Shown here piece by piece: positions 52,875-60,664 of a DNA stretch of 64,000 nt. The stretch is from Agarilytica rhodophyticola. Lineage in GTDB: Bacteria; Pseudomonadota; Gammaproteobacteria; Pseudomonadales; Cellvibrionaceae. The position numbers were made by a program, and so were the translations under genes. The stretch spans positions 310,001 to 374,000 of the forward strand of contig NZ_CP020038.1 of NCBI RefSeq assembly GCF_002157225.2, written 5' to 3'. The notes beneath the pieces were generated by a model that was not told the origin of the DNA, made no database searches, and saw nothing but the letters and a program-made list of their open reading frames with translations. Each line of letters opens with the position of its first letter. Within the stretch, counting starts at the first letter, position 1.

Positions 52875-54299
52875 TTATTGTGGTTGTAAGGTGTTCATAA
52901 ATGGAATGAGCACTTCAAATGTACTACCGATACCATAATTACTTGTTACACTTATGTTTCCGCCTAACAACTCTACCAAGTTATTGACCAGAGCTAAACC
53001 TAGCCCTGTTCCTTCAATATCAATAGTCCTTTCATCATCGACTTGCTCAAAGCTCTGAAATAATTTTTGTATTTGATCTGCCGGAATACCTATACCTGTA
53101 TCAGATACTGAAAGGCTGAGACACTCGCCAAGCTCAAGATCCGTTTTTTCACTAGCGACTAAATGAACACTACCTTCATTGGTATATTTAATAGCATTTG
53201 ATAAAAGATTGATCAGAATTTGGCGAACTTTAGTTTTATCCGAGAATATTCGTAAATCTGTTGAGCTGGTGTAACGTAGGCATAAGTTTTTCTCCTGCGC
53301 AAGACTCGCAACTTGTTCTTTCGTTTCTTCACAGAGATCTGAAATGGCAAAATCACTAATATTTAAGCTCATTCGGCCTGATTCTATTTTAGTGACATCC
53401 AATGTTGCCGAGACGAGTTCGTTGAGTTGGCACCCTGCCTTTTTTATAAGTTTTAATTGTTCTAATTCTTCGTTAGACAATTTGCCTTCTGTGCGTGCTA
53501 ATAAAATATCTGAAAAGCCTACGATAGCGTTAAGTGGCGTGCGAAGTTCATGCACCATTTTTGCGTAAAACTCTTTACGAGCTTTTGCTTTTTGCTGTAT
53601 CGCTAGTGTTTCTGCCATTTTTTGCGCTGTAATATCGAAGGCGTAACCTACTAGAGTGGGGTTCTCATTGGCGGTCAAAAGGTGAAAGTGCCAAAGAAAT
53701 ACCTGGTTGTCCAATTCTAGCTCAAGTGTATCGTAGGCTTGCTCGGATGCTTGTAACCCTTTGGCAACTTCATCGATATTACGCGGTAAAGCGTAGGCAT
53801 CCCCATTACTGTCGAACCCGTATTCCAGCAGTAGTTCCTGCAGCGCAGTATTACCAAACAATAATTGCCCATCGATAACAAATTCCGCCATTGGCGCGGG
53901 GCTTTTTTCAACATACTGAGAAAACTTCTCTAACTCTTCGCGTGTATGTGAACGTGTTGAGTTGTCGACGAAACTTATGACACGGTTGGCTCGGCCAAAG
54001 CCAACATGGATATTACGAAAGTCTATGGAAACGTCGTGACCATTTCGGTGTAACCAAAGTGTTGATGCAGTCTCGGAGGACGGGTTGGCAGAAATAACAC
54101 CACATTCTTCTTGTGTGTGATTTGCCGTATGAGTCTCTGAGCAAAGAGCGGTATGAAAATTTTGTCCGTCAAGTTCTTCTAATGTCCAGCCGAGAATAGT
54201 ACGTGCCATTGGCGACAACTCAACGATGCGATTCTCTCTATCTAAGCCTATGAGGCCATCCGGCCAATTGTTGAACCAGTTATTATCACTATCAGCCAT
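52875..54299 (-). CDS. PAS-domain hybrid-type sensor histidine kinase, cytoplasmic
   Basis: This 474-residue kinase lacks membrane segments. Two PAS domains are seen (about 10-115, with GLIGLDRENRIVELSPMARTILGWTLEELDGQNF; and 125-235), then a HisKA box FYAKMVHELRTPLNAIVGFSD (His near 250) and the HATPase boxes LINLLSNAIKYTNEGS, VSDTGIGIPADQIQKLFQSFEQVD and GTGLGLALV. It carries no receiver domain and no response regulator gene lies beside it, so it is an orphan kinase signalling to an unknown partner. Confidence 0.92.
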   Translation of the reverse strand: MADSDNNWFNNWPDGLIGLDRENRIVELSPMARTILGWTLEELDGQNFHTALCSETHTANHTQEECGVISANPSSETASTLWLHRNGHDVSIDFRNIHVGFGRANRVISFVDNSTRSHTREELEKFSQYVEKSPAPMAEFVIDGQLLFGNTALQELLLEYGFDSNGDAYALPRNIDEVAKGLQASEQAYDTLELELDNQVFLWHFHLLTANENPTLVGYAFDITAQKMAETLAIQQKAKARKEFYAKMVHELRTPLNAIVGFSDILLARTEGKLSNEELEQLKLIKKAGCQLNELVSATLDVTKIESGRMSLNISDFAISDLCEETKEQVASLAQEKNLCLRYTSSTDLRIFSDKTKVRQILINLLSNAIKYTNEGSVHLVASEKTDLELGECLSLSVSDTGIGIPADQIQKLFQSFEQVDDERTIDIEGTGLGLALVNNLVELLGGNISVTSNYGIGSTFEVLIPFMNTLQPQ

Positions 54300-54844
54300 A
54301 CTTAAACTTACTTCTAAATCTGCAAATTAACTTCGGAGGTATATTCTGGCGTCAAAAATTTCATTCTACAACTAATTTACGTGGTCAGTATGTGACAGTC
54401 TTTTGATTTATAAATCGATAAGTTAACTTGGGTTTGCCGACAAGCCCTAAGCTCAAATTGAGTTGCTATAACCTAATCATACTGTATTGTGTGGGTGATA
54501 TTAAATAGTTATTTAAAATACTTGCCCTTAGTAATATAAGATTATAAAAATTGATTTTTATACCTTAGGGGACAAAAGGCAACAAGCTGTTTCGTCACTC
54601 GCGAATGCAGGCATGATAAGGTAAAAACAACTCAAAAAGTGGCGTTTACATGAAGTAAATGAGCATCTTAAAGCTATTTTAATGCCGTACTGGCAGGTGC
54701 AGTAGTTATGAAATGGCTTCTAAGGTATTACACATTTGTAAAATTGATAGAGCTATAAGATCTAATAAACATAGCATTTAGAAAGGGTTCTGCTAACCCG
54801 CCATATAATTATGTCGGGTTAGTCAAAAAGTGAATTTTATAAAT
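54300..54844. other. Intergenic gap with hairpins
   Basis: This 545-bp gap holds no supported gene. TACCTTA (54561-54567) is inverted as TAAGGTA (54617-54623) with flanking T/A runs, and CTAACCCG/CGGGTTAG (54793-54822) is a hairpin that may end the HDOD gene transcript. The conserved core of a cyclic-di-GMP riboswitch was looked for and not seen. Confidence 0.45.
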
Positions 54845-56233
54845 TCAACCTCGCATTTTCTCAGCAATTGAGTCTAGGTCATCGCAGGATTCAAGAATAT
54901 TATCCACGGTAACTTTTGCCGTCTCATAATCGAGATAAAGATCATCGAGTAGGCTTTGAGGAATTTGGCTGCCTAAGGCATCACCGAAACCCGCGTTGGC
55001 CAATAAGTGCTGTGCGACGTAAACGAGCTTTGCGTATTGCTCATGTTCGCCAGAATATTCTGGATTAAATTTTTGTCTTAGAGCCGTGACCACTTCCTCC
55101 GGCATATTCCATGTATCTAGCAGCCAAGCAGATATTTGATTACTGGTGACGCCAATTGTGTACTGTTCGATAGCTGCAAGAGAAATATGTGGATTAGATA
55201 ATCGAGTGCGTTTTATGGTCTCGAAATAAGGAGGAAATATCTCGGCCAAAACAAGGTAGCCAAAATTGTTTAGAAGGCCAGATAGATAAGCTAATCCGAA
55301 ACTTGGCCTGTGTTTTCGATCAATACTAGTAATTAATCCTTCTACCGTGGCAGCGGTATATACAGCACCCTTCCAGTATTGGTCGATGTCCTGAGGGGTG
55401 AGTGTTTTCATCGATAGAGTTTTACCCAACGATAGACCCAACGCAAGGTTTAGTACCATGTCAAAACCTAAGACACGCACGATAGCATCGTGAACAGATT
55501 TAATCTTTCCTGGGGCAGAGTAATAAGGAGAAGATGCCCAACTGACAACCTGTGCCGCTAGGCTTGGGTCTACATCAACGATATTAGAGAGGTCACTAAT
55601 GTCGGCATTTGGGTCTGCACGTAGCTTAATAATACGTTGGGCGGTTTCTGGTAGTGGCGGTAACTCCAAAGTTTCTTGTAACCTTGAGCGGATACGTCTT
55701 TCAGTAAATTTCTCAACAGATGTCAGAATTTGTTTTTCGTCTTCGCTGGCGTCGCTGATAATCGAAGGGGCTTTAACAGTAAAACTGCCTGTGTGCGCCG
55801 AACCGATTATGGCGACGAAATTCTCCTGACTTATTTCCAGTACATGCCCAAAATTTCCTGACTGTAGAATTAATTGATCTTTTGTTAATAGGGCTGAGGA
55901 TACAAATGTCGGCATACCTAGCCAACGGGGGATTGCCGGGATAGTAGAAAATTCGTATTGATTTATGATGGGACGTAGTTGAGATGTCGGCACTGCCTCG
56001 AAGCGTCGATCGAATTGGCGAAACATAGCATCTAGATCGAGAATATGGTCGGAAGGTAATAACACTTGCACTCGGCCTTTGCTATCTTGAACAATAAGAG
56101 AGCTTACTAAACAGGGGGAGTCTTCGTTGCTTACAAGTGAGAGGTGGTGGTGATGATCCTCGTCTATTTGTGCAATATTGAAACTAACTTTTTGGCTTTC
56201 AAGCAGCTCGATTATGCTCGCTGGTACAGACAC
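54845..56233 (-). CDS. YbaK-like plus HDOD domain signalling protein
   Basis: This 462-residue fusion has an N-terminal YbaK/ProX-like deacylase domain (about 1-150: MSVPASIIELLESQKVSFNIAQI, VSSLIVQDSKGRVQVLLPSDHILDLDAMF) followed by an HDOD domain (about 185-390: ELPPLPETAQRIIKLRADPNADISDLSNIVDVDPSLAAQVVSWASSPYY and AIVRVLGFDMVLNLALGLSLG). The usual catalytic Lys of YbaK (VKSL) is Ser here (VSSL), so the N-terminus is probably a sensor. HDOD proteins often take part in cyclic-di-GMP and stress signalling. This fusion occurs in other gammaproteobacteria. Confidence 0.88.
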   Translation of the reverse strand: MSVPASIIELLESQKVSFNIAQIDEDHHHHLSLVSNEDSPCLVSSLIVQDSKGRVQVLLPSDHILDLDAMFRQFDRRFEAVPTSQLRPIINQYEFSTIPAIPRWLGMPTFVSSALLTKDQLILQSGNFGHVLEISQENFVAIIGSAHTGSFTVKAPSIISDASEDEKQILTSVEKFTERRIRSRLQETLELPPLPETAQRIIKLRADPNADISDLSNIVDVDPSLAAQVVSWASSPYYSAPGKIKSVHDAIVRVLGFDMVLNLALGLSLGKTLSMKTLTPQDIDQYWKGAVYTAATVEGLITSIDRKHRPSFGLAYLSGLLNNFGYLVLAEIFPPYFETIKRTRLSNPHISLAAIEQYTIGVTSNQISAWLLDTWNMPEEVVTALRQKFNPEYSGEHEQYAKLVYVAQHLLANAGFGDALGSQIPQSLLDDLYLDYETAKVTVDNILESCDDLDSIAEKMRG

Positions 56234-56514
56234 GTGCCTTCTCCTCTAATATAGAAACTGTCCCTTTCCATTGACGGGTAATTAAATATTTCCTTAGGAG
56301 CACCTCTATTAATAGAGCTACCCTTACGTTTAAATATAGACCGAGACGGGGAATTCGACAGAAATTACGCACTAATCTGTGGCGAATATCTGAGGTCAAT
56401 AGCAATGCCCGCTAAGTTTTAGATTGAGTTGTGTTATAAAAAAAATAAATGCTCAAGTTGACGCATAAATGCCGGAAAGTGATGGAGCGTAATTTAACAT
56501 GCGCGTTACTCGAG

Positions 56515-56530
56515 AGCCCTAATGAGGGCT
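56515..56530. terminator. Hairpin directly after recG stop
   Basis: AGCCCT pairs with AGGGCT around a four-base loop, immediately beyond the recG stop on the minus strand. Short stem with a weak T-tract. Confidence 0.6.
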
Positions 56531-58612
56531 TTAAACTTGGGCGTAGTTTTTGTTGTATCCGATCCAACGCTGAATGAGTTTGTCGCTTAATTCTTTGTCG
56601 ACACAGAGATGCTCACCGATACGGTGAACCTCTGGAATCAAATTAGCGTGCTGCTGAGCATCTGCCAGACGATATTGCATATCCCCAGTTTGACGAGTAC
56701 CTAGTAGCTCCCCCGGGCCGCGTATTTCCAAGTCTTTTTCCGCGATAACAAATCCGTCGTTCGACTCTCGCAACACTTGTAGGCGCTGTTTTGCATGCTG
56801 CGATAGCTTATCGCCATATAGCAAAACACAGTGGCTAGCCTCGCTACCGCGACCAACCCTACCGCGCAGTTGATGGAGCTGAGCGAGTCCTAGGCGCTCT
56901 GGGTTTTCGATAATCATCAGTGTTGCGTTGGGAACGTCGACACCTACTTCTATAACGGTGGTAGCGACTAGTAATTGACTTTCGCCCTTCTTAAAGCTCG
57001 CCATCACCATTTCTTTTTCCGCAGCCTTTAGACGCCCATGAACCATGGCAATGTTGAAGCCTGAAAGTGCCACCTTTAGTTGCTCCCAGGTTTGCTCGGC
57101 GTTGGCCGCTGACAGCGTTTCAGAGTCTTCTACTAAAGGACATACCCAATAGGCCTGAGTGCCTTTCTCACACGCGACTCTGATACGTTCAATAACATGA
57201 GCACGGCGACTTTGGCTCACTAGGGCTGTCTGTATTGGTTTACGGCCAGGCGGCAGTTCGTCAATAACAGAGTAATCCAGTTCTGAATATGCAGTCATAG
57301 CAAGCGTTCGTGGAATTGGAGTTGCCGTCATCACTAATTGGTGGGGGACTTCACCTAGGCGGCTTTTCTTGCGGAGACTTAATCGTTGGTCGACGCCAAA
57401 GCGGTGTTGCTCATCGATAATTGCAAGCCCCAGTTTAGCGAAGTCCACGTCTTCCTGAAACAGTGCGTGAGTGCCGACGATAATCTCTGCTTCTCCATCA
57501 GCAATGGTTTTAAGTGCATCCCGACGTTTTGCTGCTGTCAGCTTGCCAACGAGCCAGCAGATGCGCAGGCCAAGAGGCTCAAGCCATTGCTTAAAATTAT
57601 TGAGGTGCTGTTCGGCAAGAATCTCGGTGGGTGCCACAATGGCTACTTGATAACCAGAAAAGGCAACGTTGAGCGCTGCTATGGCGGCCACTAAGGTTTT
57701 CCCCGAGCCGACATCTCCTTGTACCATTCTCAACATTGGTACGCCTTTGCTCAGATCCCGTTGAATCTCATCACAGACCCGCTGTTGGGCTCCGGTAAGG
57801 GAGAATGGCAGAGTACTTAGCAGGGCCGCCTTTTTATCTTGATGCACTTTAATAAGTGCTGCATGCTCTTGCTGGAACTGTTCTCTAAGTTGTTGCCTAA
57901 CGAGGTAGTGCGCGAGTAGCTCTTCAAAAGCTAGGCGTTGCTGCGCAGGATGTTGGCCTGCCAGGATCTGTTCGACGCTTGCCTCAGGTGGCGGGAAATG
58001 AAGATACGCCAATGCACTGGCGAGAGTGTCCATACCGAACATCTGTTGGACTTCAGCAGGCAATAACTCTGATGGGCTGTAATCTTTAAGTAAATTGACT
58101 GCTTGCTCTGTAAGTGACCGGATACGAGATTGGCTTAAGCCATCCGTAAGGGGATACACAGGAGTTAATGCTTGTTCGCTTAGTTCTGTCTTACCACTAT
58201 CGACGAACTCATATTCAGGGTGGTAAAACTCCAGACCACTAGATCCTAACCTGGGATCACCGTAGCAGCGTACTTGCCGCCCCTCTTCAAAGCTGTTTTT
58301 TTGACTCGCGTTGAAGTGGTAGAAACGCAGGCATGTAGTGCCACTGTTATCTTCGATGGTTACGGCTAAACTTCTGCGTTTGCCAAATACAATGTTGGTT
58401 TTTAACACCGCTCCTTGGACAACGACGCTAGTATTGGTGCGCAGCTGACTAATGGCTGTGATACGTGTCCTATCGAGATAGCGAAGAGGTAGGTGAAACA
58501 GCAAATCTTGAACACTATGAATGTCCAGCTTAGCGAGGACTTGCGCGAGCTTAGAACCTACACCTTTTAGCACCGTAACATCGATATTCGCCAATGTTGG
58601 TAGATTATTCAT
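56531..58612 (-). CDS. recG: ATP-dependent DNA helicase RecG
   Basis: This 693-residue protein remodels stalled replication forks and Holliday junctions. The N-terminal wedge domain contains GVGSKLAQVLAKL (HhH) and DLLFHLPLRYLDRT. Superfamily 2 motifs follow: MVQGDVGSGKTLVA (I), PTEILAEQHL (Ia), IDEQHRFGV (II, DEQH), TATPIPRTLAMT (III), and TTVIEVGVDVPNATLM plus QLRGRVGRG (V-VI). Length fits. It lies 12 bp downstream of oxyR in transcription, an arrangement known in Pseudomonas, where recG in the oxyR operon is needed for full OxyR function. Confidence 0.97.
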   Translation of the reverse strand: MNNLPTLANIDVTVLKGVGSKLAQVLAKLDIHSVQDLLFHLPLRYLDRTRITAISQLRTNTSVVVQGAVLKTNIVFGKRRSLAVTIEDNSGTTCLRFYHFNASQKNSFEEGRQVRCYGDPRLGSSGLEFYHPEYEFVDSGKTELSEQALTPVYPLTDGLSQSRIRSLTEQAVNLLKDYSPSELLPAEVQQMFGMDTLASALAYLHFPPPEASVEQILAGQHPAQQRLAFEELLAHYLVRQQLREQFQQEHAALIKVHQDKKAALLSTLPFSLTGAQQRVCDEIQRDLSKGVPMLRMVQGDVGSGKTLVAAIAALNVAFSGYQVAIVAPTEILAEQHLNNFKQWLEPLGLRICWLVGKLTAAKRRDALKTIADGEAEIIVGTHALFQEDVDFAKLGLAIIDEQHRFGVDQRLSLRKKSRLGEVPHQLVMTATPIPRTLAMTAYSELDYSVIDELPPGRKPIQTALVSQSRRAHVIERIRVACEKGTQAYWVCPLVEDSETLSAANAEQTWEQLKVALSGFNIAMVHGRLKAAEKEMVMASFKKGESQLLVATTVIEVGVDVPNATLMIIENPERLGLAQLHQLRGRVGRGSEASHCVLLYGDKLSQHAKQRLQVLRESNDGFVIAEKDLEIRGPGELLGTRQTGDMQYRLADAQQHANLIPEVHRIGEHLCVDKELSDKLIQRWIGYNKNYAQV

Positions 58613-58624
58613 TGTATGTATGCG

Positions 58625-59539
58625 CTAACTTACTATGCCGCTATGGTCAATTGCTTCGCGGACGGCATCGATGGCTTGATGGCGTGGGAAACTAGCGCGC
58701 CAAGCAAGAGCAATTGTTCTGGTCGGTATTGGCGCAGTAAAAGAGCGAGTTACCAACAAATCTGACCAGGTATGATCGGCTTTGGCAGCAGATTCTGGAA
58801 GGATCGTAATCCCCAAGCCTGAAGCCACCATATACTTGAGCGTTTCCAGTGAGCTGCCCTCTGCCGCAGTTCGAATTTTTCCGCGAGGGTCATCGAGAGA
58901 TGGTTTTAAATTTGGGCATGCCTCAATAACTTGATCTCGGAAACAATGGCCTTCGCCAAGAAGTAATACGTTATAGTCGTTGAGCTGATCTGGATGGATA
59001 CTGGTTTCTTTGCTAAGGGGGTGATCTTTGTCCATCAATATTACGAAGTTTTCGTCGTAGAGTGATTGCGTGACCACATCTGCTTCCGTAAAAGGTAAGG
59101 CGATGATAATAGCATCAAGATCGCCGTGGCGGATGCGTTTTCGCAAGCTTGCGGTGTAGCTTTCTTCTATATAAAGAGGCATATCTTTAGCGACTTTTTG
59201 TAGCTCAGGTATCAGTCTAGGGAAGAGGTAAGGCCCAATGGTAAAGATAGCACCAATGTGGAAGGGACTGGTCAACTGATCTTTGCCCGAATTTGCAATA
59301 TCACGTATGGTCGAAGCTTGCTCGATCACACGTTGTGCTTGCTCTACAACCTGCTCACCAATAGGTGTCGGGCTAACGCGAGTTTTAGAACGTTCGAAAA
59401 GGGTTGTATCGAGTTCTTCTTCAAGTTTTTTAACTGCGATGCTCAATGTTGGTTGGGAGACATTACAGCGATCAGCTGCACGGCCAAAATGTTGTTCTTG
59501 TGCGAGGGTCACAATGTAGCGAAGTTCTGTTAAAGTCAT
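58625..59539 (-). CDS. oxyR: Hydrogen peroxide sensor and regulator OxyR
   Basis: This 304-residue LysR-type activator has the HTH (FGRAADRCNVSQPTLSIAVKKLEEEL) and the redox pair Cys199 (GEGHCFRDQ) and Cys208 (VIEACPN), in exactly the E. coli positions, so it is a peroxide-sensing OxyR rather than another LysR member. Oxidation forms a disulfide and switches on catalase and peroxidase genes. Co-transcribed with recG. Confidence 0.95.
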   Translation of the reverse strand: MTLTELRYIVTLAQEQHFGRAADRCNVSQPTLSIAVKKLEEELDTTLFERSKTRVSPTPIGEQVVEQAQRVIEQASTIRDIANSGKDQLTSPFHIGAIFTIGPYLFPRLIPELQKVAKDMPLYIEESYTASLRKRIRHGDLDAIIIALPFTEADVVTQSLYDENFVILMDKDHPLSKETSIHPDQLNDYNVLLLGEGHCFRDQVIEACPNLKPSLDDPRGKIRTAAEGSSLETLKYMVASGLGITILPESAAKADHTWSDLLVTRSFTAPIPTRTIALAWRASFPRHQAIDAVREAIDHSGIVS

Positions 59540-59600
59540 GGCAGAAAACTATTGAAATCGATATGTTAATAAATTTACTTTAAAGGGTATTCTAATTTTA

Positions 59601-60470
59601 ATGGCAAACAAACATCTTTTTATAGGATTTGGTGAGATTGCCTCACTTTGTGCCTCACATCTTGTTGCTAATGGTGACAGTGTCGTAGGTATCGCACGCA
59701 GAACCAAACCAGTTGTTCCAGGTGTTACTTTATGGCAAGGCGATGTTCTAAGCCACCCTATCTTGCAACGTGTCAGTGAAAATTGCTTTGACTCGGCCAT
59801 TATAACCATGACTCCCTCAAGTCGTGGGCCGGATGGATACCGGAGGGCATATTTTGATGTTGTCGATGTTTTGTTAAGGTTGTGGCGGAAAAATAATGCG
59901 CCAAAGCGAATTTTGTTTATCTCCAGTACCAGTGTATACGGGCAATCTGATGATGAAGTGGTGAATGAAGACAGTCTGACTGAGCCTAAAAGCGAAACGG
60001 CAAAAGTCTTACTTGAAACTGAACAATTGCTTCTCGACAGTGGCTTAAAATCCACAATAATTCGTTTTTCTGGTATTTACGGCCCAGGAAGAGACTACCT
60101 TTTGCGCCAAGTGAAAGACTTAAAAGGTGGAGACGATACCTACACCAACCGTATCCATATCGAAGATTGTTGTGGGGTGATATGTCACTTACTCGCTACG
60201 GATGTAGATAAACTGGATTCTGTTTATCTAGCTTCTGACCATGAGCCAGTAAAAAGTCGTGAAATAAGAACTTGGCTAGCTGCCAGGATGAATATAGGCA
60301 GTGAACAGCTAGTCACACAAACTAGTAGCAGAGGTGGTAATAAACAATGCGATAATAGCAAGCTTCTAAAAAGCGGTTACGTCTTTCGTTATCCATCTTA
60401 CAAAGAAGGCTATGTCGATGCGGTTAAAGTCTTTCTGGGTACTAACATCAAAGAAAATAATGAGTTTTAA
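59601..60470 (+). CDS. NAD-dependent epimerase-like (YeeZ-type SDR) protein
   Basis: This 289-residue atypical short-chain dehydrogenase starts with a Rossmann-type LFIGFGEIASLCASHLVANGDSVVGIAR and has an ISSTSVYGQSDDEVVNEDS region and RFSGIYGPGRD near 155-167. The canonical YxxxK is not evident, as in YeeZ-like proteins. Function unknown. It is divergent from oxyR with a 61-bp gap. Confidence 0.85.
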   Translation: MANKHLFIGFGEIASLCASHLVANGDSVVGIARRTKPVVPGVTLWQGDVLSHPILQRVSENCFDSAIITMTPSSRGPDGYRRAYFDVVDVLLRLWRKNNAPKRILFISSTSVYGQSDDEVVNEDSLTEPKSETAKVLLETEQLLLDSGLKSTIIRFSGIYGPGRDYLLRQVKDLKGGDDTYTNRIHIEDCCGVICHLLATDVDKLDSVYLASDHEPVKSREIRTWLAARMNIGSEQLVTQTSSRGGNKQCDNSKLLKSGYVFRYPSYKEGYVDAVKVFLGTNIKENNEF

Positions 60471-60664
60471 TATAGGCAAACGAGCTCAATTTTTTAGGGA
60501 TTGTTAAGACTAAATAATTTAATCTTATGCTAGTGCTGTTAGCATTTAAGCCTACAGCCATCTAAATCTAATTGTTAGAATAATACATATTTTTATCGTC
60601 ATAAATTCTCCGAACATTTTCCATAATTTAAAGACATATCAGTTAATAAATCCTATAGCTGAGT

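Noticed and set aside
54300-54844. Cyclic-di-GMP riboswitch or small RNA in the long gap
   Set aside because: The conserved GEMM core is missing and the hairpins present are too simple to claim an RNA gene.
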